A stretch of DNA of 64,000 nt from Bilamarchaeum sp040758595 (lineage in GTDB: Archaea > Micrarchaeota > Micrarchaeia > Anstonellales > Bilamarchaeaceae), in contig JBFLVJ010000005.1 of the NCBI GenBank assembly GCA_040758595.1, positions 23,578-87,577 of the forward strand, given 5' to 3'. The translations under genes and the position numbers were made by a program. Shown here piece by piece: positions 49,386 to 56,905 of this stretch (its first letter is position 1; every line of letters starts with the position of its first letter). The notes under the pieces were generated by a model. The model was not told where the DNA came from. It searched no databases and was given only the letters and a program-made list of their open reading frames with translations.

Positions 49386-49415
49386 TTTAAATATATTATG
49401 AATATATATTCATAA
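49386..49415 (+). promoter_or_regulatory. TATA box and 20-bp palindromic operator of the DUF134 gene
   Basis: TTTAAATATA (49387-49396) is followed by a perfect 20-bp palindrome, arms TTATGAATAT/ATATTCATAA (49396-49415), ending 2 bp before ATG 49418. A dimeric regulator bound here would cover the transcription start, so autoregulation by the DUF134 protein is a natural reading. Confidence 0.65.
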
Positions 49416-49417
49416 CT

Positions 49418-49711
49418 ATGCCAAGACCGAGGAAATGCAGGCGGGTCTCAGAAGAGCCCGGCATCACTTACTTCAAGCCTGCGGGAGTCCCCCTCAGGGA
49501 ACTGAGCGAGACCAGGATCACCGTGGATGAACTTGAAGCGCTGAAGCTGGTCGACATGAGCGGGATGGGACAGGTGGATGCCGCCGAGAAGATGCGCATC
49601 TCCCAACCTACATTGAACCGGCTCCTGGGCGCGGCCAGGAAGAAAGTCGCAGAAGCCCTGGTGGGCGGGCAGGCGATACGGATAGAAGGCGGAGACTATT
49701 ACCTGAGATAG
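49418..49711 (+). CDS. DUF134 family DNA-binding protein
   Basis: 97 residues. It starts MPRPRKCRRV, as family members do, and has a sigma-70 region-4-like HTH: TVDELEALKLVDMSGM and VDAAEKMRISQPTLNRLLGAARKK, given here in pieces at residues about 35-82. DUF134 proteins often sit beside metal/redox genes and DUF5320 proteins, as here. Likely a local repressor or activator acting on the palindrome just upstream. Confidence 0.88.
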   Translation: MPRPRKCRRVSEEPGITYFKPAGVPLRELSETRITVDELEALKLVDMSGMGQVDAAEKMRISQPTLNRLLGAARKKVAEALVGGQAIRIEGGDYYLR

Positions 49712-49722
49712 GAGATGAAGAT

Positions 49723-49926
49723 ATGCCGAACGGAGATGGGACAGGACCCGCATGGGCGGGAGGCAACTGGAGATGCAGAGGAAGGAAAGGCGGATTCGGA
49801 CCACGATGTTTCGCCGGCCGGAGCATGGGCAATGATGAGGAGCGCGAGATGCTTAGATCCAGGCTGGAAATGCTAAAGGACCAGGCCGAGTGGATAAACA
49901 GGAGACTGGCCGAACTGGGTTCCTGA
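49723..49926 (+). CDS. DUF5320-like small protein
   Basis: 67 residues: a Gly-rich start MPNGDGTGPAWAGGNWRCRG with the typical 'P.GDGTGP' signature and Cys, then a coiled coil (REMLRSRLEMLKDQAEWINR). This Gly-rich plus coiled-coil layout is what I know as DUF5320, usually found with DUF134 and NifX/NifB-type proteins. Starts 11 bp after the regulator. Role unknown. Confidence 0.7.
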   Translation: MPNGDGTGPAWAGGNWRCRGRKGGFGPRCFAGRSMGNDEEREMLRSRLEMLKDQAEWINRRLAELGS

Positions 49927-49936
49927 GGAAGCGAGT

Positions 49937-50323
49937 ATGGGACTGTGCCACCTGCACCTGACCGTGAACGCCACGGTCAGGAAAGTCGATGAGATACCGA
50001 AGGATCTCGCGCAGTCTTTCGTGGATGAACTGCTGGAAGCTGCCGGCATGAAGCCGCTGGGGCCGCTTGCCTGGTCCGGGGCAGAGGATCTGGATTTCCC
50101 GGGCCAGAGCTTCGTGCAGATGATCACGACCAGCCACTGCTCGCTGCATTATTTCTCTGATAAGAACGAGATATATTTCGACGTGTATTCATGCAAGGAT
50201 TTCGAGCCGGAGAAGCTGATGCGCATCCTCGATTCCTATTTCGGGCTGGAGCGCTACCATGGCATGGTATACCGCAGGGGAAGCGGCATCAAGGCGAAGA
50301 TAACCCGGATAGGCAAGTGGTAA
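49937..50323 (+). CDS. S-adenosylmethionine decarboxylase-like protein
   Basis: 128 residues. The SpeD core is visible in ITTSHCSLHYFSDKNEIYFD and VYSCKDFEPEKLM. In SpeD the ESH Ser is the autocleavage site giving the pyruvoyl group; here the Ser and His are kept but the preceding Glu is Thr. SpeD makes decarboxylated SAM for polyamine synthesis. The altered motif and the setting in a metal/redox cluster leave open another role. Starts 10 bp after DUF5320. Confidence 0.65.
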   Translation: MGLCHLHLTVNATVRKVDEIPKDLAQSFVDELLEAAGMKPLGPLAWSGAEDLDFPGQSFVQMITTSHCSLHYFSDKNEIYFDVYSCKDFEPEKLMRILDSYFGLERYHGMVYRRGSGIKAKITRIGKW

Positions 50324-50324
50324 A

Positions 50325-50669
50325 TCACCATTCATCTATCCTGTCTTCTACCGCCCTGGACCATCTGCGTATGATGTCCTTGAGGACCTGCCGCACCGCG
50401 GGTCTCGGCTTCGCCTGGTAGAGGAAGAGGTAACCCCCGCCGCCCAGATTCTTCTGGCTGCGGGAGACGATACCTTTCTCGGCAAGTTTCTTGACCGCCT
50501 TCTGTATGGTGGTGAGGTCCAGACCGGTCTTCCCGGCCACCTCTGCCGCGCTCATCTCCTGCCCGTCCTTTATCAGGAATCCCATGACCTGGAACTCGGC
50601 CCGCGTCAGGCCGAGGCCGCACTTGACGATATCGTCCAGGTCGAATTCCTTGCATGCGAAGTCTATCAT
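50325..50669 (-). CDS. Winged-helix transcriptional regulator (TrmB/MarR-like)
   Basis: 114 residues. An HTH region GLTRAEFQVMGFLIKDGQEM ... AAEVAGKTGLDLTTIQKAVKKL with a wing RSQKNLGGGGYLF. A Cys is placed early (DFACKEFD) and another before the HTH (VKCGLGL), so redox sensing is possible. It lies 2 bp after the thioredoxin gene on the same strand, hence cotranscribed with it. Convergent with the SpeD-like gene. Confidence 0.82.
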   Translation of the reverse strand: MIDFACKEFDLDDIVKCGLGLTRAEFQVMGFLIKDGQEMSAAEVAGKTGLDLTTIQKAVKKLAEKGIVSRSQKNLGGGGYLFLYQAKPRPAVRQVLKDIIRRWSRAVEDRIDEW

Positions 50670-50671
50670 CG

Positions 50672-51001
50672 CTACAGCTCTGCAAGCATGGAATCCAGTT
50701 TCTGCCTGAGCGCTTCCTTGGGGAGATAGCCTGAGAAACGGCCGACCTCCTTGCCCTCGTGCACCAGCACCAGGGTGGGGATGCTCGCTATCGAGAATGC
50801 CATTGCCACAGTCCGCTCGGAATCCACGTCCACCTTGGCGAACCTGAGTTTGCCTTCATATTCGTCGCTGAGCGATTCGAACACCGGCCCCAACATCTGG
50901 CATGGGCCGCACCACCCGGCCCAGAAATCTATGATCATCGGCAGCTCGGATGCGTTCAGGCTCTCCTCGAATTTGTCTTTGGTCAGATATTCTATTGCCA
51001 T
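50672..51001 (-). CDS. trx: Thioredoxin
   Basis: 109 residues, with the classic active site WAGWCGPCQ (Cys31, Cys34) and cis-Pro in SIASIPTLVL. A cytoplasmic dithiol reductant. ATG 51001 matches the normal N-terminus; the frame is open to 51064. It heads an operon with the winged-helix regulator. Confidence 0.95.
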   Translation of the reverse strand: MAIEYLTKDKFEESLNASELPMIIDFWAGWCGPCQMLGPVFESLSDEYEGKLRFAKVDVDSERTVAMAFSIASIPTLVLVHEGKEVGRFSGYLPKEALRQKLDSMLAEL

Positions 51002-51183
51002 TTGTTCAACCCGGCATAGGGGGCGCTTCCCCTTTCTATCGGTGCTGATATAGGACATCGGCACTATTAAAGGATTTCCGAGTACCGACCAAAAGAGGCT
51101 GAAGGCAGAAGCCGCGCTGGGCGGCCACCGCGTGTTTTATAAATATTTGTTACTAGACAAGACCTATTGTGGTTGGTGGGACG

Positions 51184-51588
51184 ATGCCTAAAAGACTTTA
51201 CAGCTCAAGACATGGAGGTAGGAATGGCCGCGTGAAACGCAAGATTTTCGCGGCCCAACACGCCAAGCTCCTGATCGAGAAAAGGCAGCGTGCCCTCAAC
51301 GAAGAGCTTCTGAAAGCGGTCATGAAACGCGACAAAAGCTCGCTTCTGGACGCCCATTCCAAAGGAGCCGAGATCGACTGGCGCGGGCCTAGCGAGCTGA
51401 CGCCGCTTATGTGGGCTTGCAGGAGCGGTTTCGAGGACATCGCCGAAGCCCTTATGGATCTGGGCGCCGAGGTAAACGCTTCCGACCTCTTCGGAAGGAG
51501 GCCGCTGGATTTCGCCGTCGGAGAGAAACATCACGGGCTGGCGGGGAAGCTCAAGGCTAGAGGAGCTGAAGAAGGCGTCGTCATCTGA
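51184..51588 (+). CDS. Ankyrin-repeat protein
   Basis: 134 residues. A basic N-terminus (MPKRLYSSRHGGRNGRVKRK) is followed by a helical segment and about two ankyrin repeats: LTPLMWACRSGFEDIAEALM DLGAEVNA (at residues 78-103) and DLFGRRPLDFAVGEKHHG. TTATAAATATT (51139-51149) is a clear TATA box. Ankyrin repeats mediate protein contacts; the partner is unknown. Confidence 0.8.
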   Translation: MPKRLYSSRHGGRNGRVKRKIFAAQHAKLLIEKRQRALNEELLKAVMKRDKSSLLDAHSKGAEIDWRGPSELTPLMWACRSGFEDIAEALMDLGAEVNASDLFGRRPLDFAVGEKHHGLAGKLKARGAEEGVVI

Positions 51589-51676
51589 TTCCTGTTACAC
51601 CTGTTTTTATATCTTCAAAACGCTCTTTCATGATACATGATATGCCCCTGAGGCCTATCGATGTGAGGTGAAGAAG

Positions 51677-51706
51677 ATGAAAAACGGGTGGTTGGAAATC
51701 CAGTGA
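51677..51706 (+). CDS. Possible 9-residue leader ORF
   Basis: MKNGWLEIQ, preceded by GAGGTGAAGAAG. Its TGA overlaps the GTG of a 21-residue frame (51703-51768), whose TGA in turn overlaps the TTG of the ankyrin ORF at 51765. Either a chain of coupled mini-ORFs or the decayed start of one gene. Confidence 0.25.
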   Translation: MKNGWLEIQ

Positions 51707-51768
51707 CAGAAGGACAGCGAATGGCAGAGCAGAAGGACCGAAGGCTAGTTTTGGAGAGAAAGGCTTGA
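51703..51768 (+). CDS. Possible 21-residue linking ORF
   Basis: GTG start inside the stop of the 9-residue ORF; the product is charged (EGQRMAEQKDRRLVLERKA). Ends in TTGA, overlapping the next start. Weak on its own. Confidence 0.2.
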   Translation: MTEGQRMAEQKDRRLVLERKA

Positions 51769-52010
51769 CCGAGAACCGTCTTGGTCTGAGAGATGTCGAT
51801 AGGAGACTGTTAGAAGCGGCGAAGAATGGGGACGCCACGGGCGTCAGGAAAGCGCTCGGCGATGGCGCTGATAAGCATGCCCGGGACGAGCGGGGCAACA
51901 CCGCGATGTGCTATGCCATGGAAGGCACACATGCAGACCAGCCATGGCCCAGATTCCCCGAGGTCGTCGATGTGCTCCAGGGGCGGCCGGATAAAAAAGG
52001 GGTCTTTTAG
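51765..52010 (+). CDS. Short ankyrin-repeat protein, TTG start
   Basis: 81 residues with one clear ankyrin repeat (DRRLLEAAKNGDATGVRKAL, then GDGADKHARDERGNTAMCYA) and part of a second. It resembles the protein 180 bp upstream in type but not closely in sequence. The TTG start overlaps an upstream mini-ORF stop by 4 bp. It may be a truncated relative of the first ankyrin gene. Confidence 0.6.
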   Translation: MTENRLGLRDVDRRLLEAAKNGDATGVRKALGDGADKHARDERGNTAMCYAMEGTHADQPWPRFPEVVDVLQGRPDKKGVF

Positions 52011-52091
52011 GCCCCCCTTTCCTTTTTCTTATTTTCAGGTTGTCGGCAGCAGAATGACTTGTTTAAAATCAGTTTGAGACCCACCATATAC

Positions 52092-53492
52092 ATGTACCCA
52101 AGATTGCTTCTTATCATGGTTTTAGCCATTTCTTTGATGTTTGGTTGTGCAGAAAAAGAGGGCGGAACCTGGGAGCCTTCAGAGAGAGCCCAGGTATACC
52201 GAGAGTTCATGCTAAACGAGTTTAACGGAGACAACGCTTGGGGTGTCGGTTATGACAGGGCGGATGCACCAGCGGTCCATGATTCGTTTGCCTTATATCT
52301 GGACTGTAAAAAAGTCAGCCAGTGGAACATCGGGGATTACGAGCAAGGGCGGGATAGAAGCAAACTGATCGGAATCCAGGATCTGCCTTTAGGCAGGCAT
52401 ACCTTGCTTGTCGAGATCCTAGCTGCGGAGAGACGCGACCTCCAGGCCGACTATGACGCAAGGGCCGAAGAGTATTATGATGGATGCGCGGAAACATTAC
52501 GCAGTATCGGCAGGGCGTATGACATAGAAAAAGATTGTGAATATGATCTGCCCCGGCCAGAGACTCCGGATGGTCCGCCATATGCGAGATTCTCGATAAA
52601 CATCGACCCTGCCGCCCCTGGAGCCGGAGCATTCATCAAGAGGGTGCTATTGAGTGACGGGACGGCATTGGAACCAGGCCAGAGCAGCCCACCGAACATA
52701 ACCCACCTACCACGTGAAGATGATTCAGATATCGCGCTTCTAGAAACATCTACATTCCAGACATACAAATACCACGGAGGCAATCCATTCACAAGTGGTA
52801 GGATGGAAGAAGGCAGTTGGGTGCTTCTCATAATCGATGTGGTTCCGAGCTCTATCGACACAGGGATTGTTTCTCAGTCTGATGGAGAGCTGCATATATT
52901 CGGACCTACGGACGAGAAGTACCATACTGTGTATAAGACACCGGAACTCGTGACTTATTATCCGGGAGAGGTCCTGAATTACGCTGAGTTGGAAGGAAGT
53001 GAGATGCGCCTCAAGCCCGAGATGGAATGGTTGGAATCACCGAACAAGAAAGAAGGCCGCTCGGCAGATATAGAAGGGATTGTGATACATTCGACCGAGG
53101 GCAGCGGAACAAGCGCACTGAACACATTCGAGAATCCGGAGTCTAAAGCGAGTGCGCACTATGTGATTATGGAGGACGGGAGGATCCACCACATGGTAGA
53201 TGATGGGGATACCGCTTGGCACGCGGGACCGAATGCCAATCCGTCATACATCGGCATCGAGATAGCGGGATATGCGGAGAAACCAGGATTCTCATTCACA
53301 GATGCACAGTATCAGTCTGCCGCACTGCTCGTGAACCATCTCATGCGAGAGCACGGAATCGAAAGGGAGAGCGTGGTTTCCCACCAGTGGGTCAGTCAGA
53401 ACCTAGGCGGCACCAACCACCGGGATCCAGGGCCGAATTTTGATTGGGCCGAGTTCGATTCCAGGCTGGAGATACTGGATGTGTGCAGGTAG
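52092..53492 (+). CDS. Secreted N-acetylmuramoyl-L-alanine amidase-like lipoprotein
   Basis: 466 residues: a signal peptide with lipobox (LLIMVLAISLMFGCAEKEGG), about 290 residues of unknown beta-rich sequence, then an Amidase_2/PGRP domain with zinc-ligand-type His in VIHSTEGSG (about 333), AWHAGPN (about 377) and TNHRDPGPNFDW (about 443), plus SYIGIEIAGY. This family cleaves the MurNAc-L-Ala bond of bacterial peptidoglycan. GTTTAAAATC (52060-52069) is the TATA box for ATG 52092. A/T-ending codons are more frequent than in the neighbours, which suggests acquisition by transfer. Confidence 0.82.
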   Translation: MYPRLLLIMVLAISLMFGCAEKEGGTWEPSERAQVYREFMLNEFNGDNAWGVGYDRADAPAVHDSFALYLDCKKVSQWNIGDYEQGRDRSKLIGIQDLPLGRHTLLVEILAAERRDLQADYDARAEEYYDGCAETLRSIGRAYDIEKDCEYDLPRPETPDGPPYARFSINIDPAAPGAGAFIKRVLLSDGTALEPGQSSPPNITHLPREDDSDIALLETSTFQTYKYHGGNPFTSGRMEEGSWVLLIIDVVPSSIDTGIVSQSDGELHIFGPTDEKYHTVYKTPELVTYYPGEVLNYAELEGSEMRLKPEMEWLESPNKKEGRSADIEGIVIHSTEGSGTSALNTFENPESKASAHYVIMEDGRIHHMVDDGDTAWHAGPNANPSYIGIEIAGYAEKPGFSFTDAQYQSAALLVNHLMREHGIERESVVSHQWVSQNLGGTNHRDPGPNFDWAEFDSRLEILDVCR

Positions 53493-53546
53493 AGCGCGGA
53501 AACGCCCTCTCGCAACCAATAAAAACATCCCCGGCGGTTCTTTTCC

Positions 53547-54179
53547 ATGGGCAAGGAGGAAGAGAGACGACTGATATACCAGGCATCGATGGGCATCGGC
53601 GTCATAGGGATGGCGGCGCTGCTCATTCTGGGCCTGATGGTCAATGGCATAATAGACAGCACGCGCCAGTCCATGCTGGACAATATCGACAGCGTCTCAG
53701 AGAGCCTGCTGGGCGTGGAGAATGCGGTCGGGAACATGGAGCTCCAGATAGACTCGGCCGACCAGACCATAACCGGATTCGTCGGGACCATCGATCCGAT
53801 ATCGAATGCGCTCTCCGATACCGGGGATGCGCTATGGGGGGTGGGCAACACCCTTGCCGGGATCAATGTGCTGGGCCTAGACCTCTCCGGGCCGGGGCAG
53901 GGCGTGAAAAGCGCAGCTTCTTCCATAGACGATTCGGTGGCGAGCCTGGATAGCTCCAGATCAGGGCTCGAGAGCCAGAGGACGGCGTTGTCTGACCTGA
54001 AAGAGGCTGTCGGCGATATAACCGATGACATCCGCCAGAAGAGGGCGGACCTGGAGGAGAGCAAGCGGTCGCTGGACGATGCGTTCGGCTCCATGAAGCT
54101 CGCCCTGGGGCTGTTCTTCTTCATCGGGCTCTGCCTTTTCGCGATGCAGATGCTTAACGCTTATGCGGGGATGAGATGA
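53547..54179 (+). CDS. Two-helix membrane protein with extended coiled coil
   Basis: 210 residues: a membrane helix at about 14-35 (IGVIGMAALLILGLMVNGII), a Ser/Asp/Leu-rich coiled-coil region of about 140 residues (DNIDSVSESLLGVENAVGN; DITDDIRQKRADLEESKRSL), and a second helix at about 182-200 (LALGLFFFIGLCLFAMQML). The coiled coil would lie outside the membrane, a layout like that of some surface or chemosensory-type proteins. Overlaps the DUF424 gene by 4 bp. No family recognised. Confidence 0.75.
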   Translation: MGKEEERRLIYQASMGIGVIGMAALLILGLMVNGIIDSTRQSMLDNIDSVSESLLGVENAVGNMELQIDSADQTITGFVGTIDPISNALSDTGDALWGVGNTLAGINVLGLDLSGPGQGVKSAASSIDDSVASLDSSRSGLESQRTALSDLKEAVGDITDDIRQKRADLEESKRSLDDAFGSMKLALGLFFFIGLCLFAMQMLNAYAGMR

Positions 54180-54475
54180 TGTACCTGAAGATACACCAGA
54201 GCCAGAGGGGGAGGATAGTGGCCGTCTGCGATGAGGGCTTGGTCGGGAAAGTCCTCACGGACGAAGACGTGGAGATAGACCTGGAGATGTACAGGGGCTT
54301 CTATGTCGGAGAGAAGGCCACCGAGCAGGAAGTGAAGGACGCGCTCAAGCGTTTCGATTCCGCGAACCTGGTCGGGAAGGGCGCTGTCGAGGCCGCGCTG
54401 GCCCTGGGACTCGCGGAGCGCCGGGACGTTATGTATATAAAGAAGATTCCCTATATGCAAATCTACAGATTATAG
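54176..54475 (+). CDS. DUF424 family protein
   Basis: 99 residues, matching DUF424: VAVCDEGLVGKVLTDEDVEI, FYVGEKATEQEV and SANLVGKGAVEAALALGL. A small archaeal protein family of unknown role, often near translation genes. Intact. Confidence 0.85.
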   Translation: MMYLKIHQSQRGRIVAVCDEGLVGKVLTDEDVEIDLEMYRGFYVGEKATEQEVKDALKRFDSANLVGKGAVEAALALGLAERRDVMYIKKIPYMQIYRL

Positions 54476-54485
54476 AGTGGGGGCT

Positions 54486-54893
54486 ATGAAATCCATAACT
54501 ATCGTAGCAGAGGATAAAGTCGGTCTGCTCGCAGACATATCTTACATCCTTGCCAAGAGCAAGATAAACATCGAGACCGTCTCGGTGGATGTGGTCGGCG
54601 GAAAGGCGATCATCTCTTTGGGCGTGGGCGACATTACCAAGGCCAAGCAGGTCGTGGAGGCTTCTGGCTACAAAGTCGAGGACCCGGAAGCGGTCGTCAT
54701 AAAGCTGAGCGACAAGGCCGATGAGGTGAACAGGGTCACCAAGATGCTCACCGAAGAAGGCGTGGACGTCAAGAACGTGCGCATGCTGACCAAGGACAGC
54801 AACAACACGGTCCTCGCGATACTGGTCGATAAACCCAAAAAGGCGGCGCTCATCCTCCAGCCGCACCTTATAACCACGCAAGCGGACTATTAG
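54486..54893 (+). CDS. Tandem ACT-domain protein
   Basis: 135 residues. Two ACT-like halves: ITIVAEDKVGLLADISYILA (residues 4-70) and KLSDKADEVNRVTKMLTEEG (71-130). ACT domains bind amino acids or other small ligands and regulate metabolic enzymes. ATG 54486 is chosen (GTGGGGG upstream) over the in-frame GTG at 54477. Free-standing regulator; ligand unknown. Confidence 0.82.
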   Translation: MKSITIVAEDKVGLLADISYILAKSKINIETVSVDVVGGKAIISLGVGDITKAKQVVEASGYKVEDPEAVVIKLSDKADEVNRVTKMLTEEGVDVKNVRMLTKDSNNTVLAILVDKPKKAALILQPHLITTQADY

Positions 54894-54895
54894 GT

Positions 54896-55888
54896 TCAGA
54901 GATCCATCTCGATGGATTTCTCTTTTTTATCTATCTTAGCTCCTCTTTTCTCGAGCTCCTTGATGTCCCCTTTTTTGGCCATCGCTATCAGCGACTCCAC
55001 CTCCGGGTACTTCTGGTAGATGGCATCGCCCTGCTTGCGCATGGCGGATTGCTCTTCATGCAACGCGGCCAGGCGCTCCTTCTGCTGCTCCAGGCGCTTC
55101 CTGAGCTTCTCGAGCTCCGGGTTCTCCTCTTCCACGTTCGAGTAATAGGCGTCCGCGGCCTCGCTGAGGCTCGGGAATCGCTTGACCTCGAGGGATTCGC
55201 AGGATGAGAGGGACGTTAGGGAGAACCCCACGGGCTTTCCATCCTTGTAGAAGACGATCGGACTCGCTTCTTTCCGGATTCTTTCCACCTCGGCCTCTAT
55301 GGATGCGAGTTTCTTCTTGTCCAGGCTGGCGCCAGGAGTCTTCTCATCGACCCCTGCTCGGGCTAGCGCTTCTAGCGAGTACTCTTTGCCCAAGGGCAGT
55401 TTGACCAAGGAGACGATGATATATTTTCCGCTCGGCTCCAGCGAACGGGCTGGCGGTTTGGGGGGCTTGTATGGCGAGCCTGCTTTTATCTCCCGGTCCG
55501 ACCATGACTCGTAGCGGTGGGCGGCGATGACGGTGCCGTCCCGGACCAGGATTGCGTTCCCCTTCCCGAACATCTCGAATACCAGCGAGCCCTTGTCGAA
55601 AACGAACGAGAGGATCCGGTCTTGGTTTATCTGCTCGATAGAGAGGAGACGGGCATTGTCCAGCTCCTTCTCCACCTTCTGCGCGAACTTGCCGGCTTCT
55701 GCAGGCGGCTCGATAAATCGAGTGGCGTGGATGCGCACCCCGAGCTCGCAGAGCACCTCTTCGGATCCTATCTTGAGGCGGTAGGTGCTCTCATCCATCC
55801 GGCGCATGCGATTGAAGTGATTCCCGGCCAGCACCCCGGAGAGCTCCTTCGCCACGAACGAGTACTCGAAGGCGGACATGATGTGCAT
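54896..55888 (-). CDS. NFACT-N domain protein, short form of RqcH/Rqc2
   Basis: 330 residues. The NFACT-N domain is shown by MSAFEYSFVAKELSGVLAGN, HATRFIEPP, KGNAILVR and RYESWSDREIKAG. A coiled coil follows (LEKLRKRLEQQKERLAALHE). It then stops, whereas archaeal RqcH homologues continue with the NFACT-R domain to about 650 residues. RqcH recruits Ala-tRNA to stalled 50S subunits. With no NFACT-R, this may be a truncated or adapted version, or the second half is encoded elsewhere. TTAAAACC on the minus strand supports ATG 55888; ATG 55879 is possible. Confidence 0.82.
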   Translation of the reverse strand: MHIMSAFEYSFVAKELSGVLAGNHFNRMRRMDESTYRLKIGSEEVLCELGVRIHATRFIEPPAEAGKFAQKVEKELDNARLLSIEQINQDRILSFVFDKGSLVFEMFGKGNAILVRDGTVIAAHRYESWSDREIKAGSPYKPPKPPARSLEPSGKYIIVSLVKLPLGKEYSLEALARAGVDEKTPGASLDKKKLASIEAEVERIRKEASPIVFYKDGKPVGFSLTSLSSCESLEVKRFPSLSEAADAYYSNVEEENPELEKLRKRLEQQKERLAALHEEQSAMRKQGDAIYQKYPEVESLIAMAKKGDIKELEKRGAKIDKKEKSIEMDL

Positions 55889-55939
55889 GGCAGGATAATA
55901 CGGCGAGCGGTTTTAATCGTTTATCTGAGAAACTGTCCC

Positions 55940-56899
55940 ATGGATTTGGAAGGCGAGCTCCTCAAAAACATGGAGGATGATGGGCTCGAGGAAGCCGTCG
56001 CTTCGAAGATAGACTCGTTCCACGGCCTGCTGACGCGCGAGGCCGCGATACGCCTGATAGCCAAGGAGAAGGGGCTCCTCAAGAAGGAGGAGAGGAGCTT
56101 CCGGCTCGCCGAGATACCGAAGGGCGAGAGGAAGGTGGGCTTCAAGGCGACGGTGAGAAGGATATGGCCTGTGGCATCCTATGCGTCCGGGAAGCGCTCC
56201 CGCGTGGTCGAGGTGGAGGACGAGAGCGGCTCCATGCCCCTCGTGCTATGGAACGAGGATGTGGAGCTGGCCGCCAGGCTGCGCACCAAAGATGAGGTGC
56301 ATGTCCAGGGCGCATATGAGAGGAACGGAGAGCTCCATCTTGGATACAGCGGCTCCATAAAAGTCATGGCCAAGGCGGGTTACGGGAGGCTCTCGGAGCT
56401 GGAGGAAGGCGAGAGCGCCCACCTGAGAGGATTCGTCGCAAAGATAGAAGGCGCCGACAGCTTCGTCAAAGGAGCACAGACGGTCCGGGGATCCTCTTTC
56501 ATCATCTCCGACGGCAGCGCAGAGAGGAGGTGCGTCATCCTCGGCGCTATGGAGCGGGCCTCGAAGCTCCAGGAAGGCGATGAGGTGATAATAGAGAACG
56601 CAACGGTCTCCAACGGCAACCTGGAGATAGGCTCTGAGAGCAGGCTTCTCTCTAGACGGGCCAAGGACATGCTCATAGGGGAGCTCAAGGGGATGGAATG
56701 CGAAGGCGACCGGCTCGTAGCCACGATCGGGGAGCGGACCATAAAGCTGGACCGGGAGAACGCCTTGAGGTTCCTTGGTGTTGAGGCCACGGAGGACATA
56801 GAGCTCTGCACGATCGCCTCCCTCAAGAGGGATGCATTAATAAATAGTAGAATGGCCGTAAAGGTTGAACAGAGAGAAGGACATATTCTCATAAGGTGA
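55940..56899 (+). CDS. OB-fold nucleic-acid-binding protein (RPA-like)
   Basis: 319 residues. An N-terminal helical part (EGELLKNMEDDGLEEAVASK), then two or three OB folds: GERKVGFKATVRRIWPVASY, RTKDEVHVQGAYERNGELHL and EGESAHLRGFVAKIEGADSF. This matches archaeal RPA1-type single-strand-binding proteins. There is no zinc finger. I chose ATG 55940, since the frame to 55517 is antisense to the NFACT gene. It lies 6 bp before cdc48. Confidence 0.8.
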   Translation: MDLEGELLKNMEDDGLEEAVASKIDSFHGLLTREAAIRLIAKEKGLLKKEERSFRLAEIPKGERKVGFKATVRRIWPVASYASGKRSRVVEVEDESGSMPLVLWNEDVELAARLRTKDEVHVQGAYERNGELHLGYSGSIKVMAKAGYGRLSELEEGESAHLRGFVAKIEGADSFVKGAQTVRGSSFIISDGSAERRCVILGAMERASKLQEGDEVIIENATVSNGNLEIGSESRLLSRRAKDMLIGELKGMECEGDRLVATIGERTIKLDRENALRFLGVEATEDIELCTIASLKRDALINSRMAVKVEQREGHILIR

Positions 56900-56905
56900 A
56901 ATGGC

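Noticed and set aside
55517..55939. 141-residue extension of the OB-fold protein
   Set aside because: It is antisense to the conserved NFACT-N domain.
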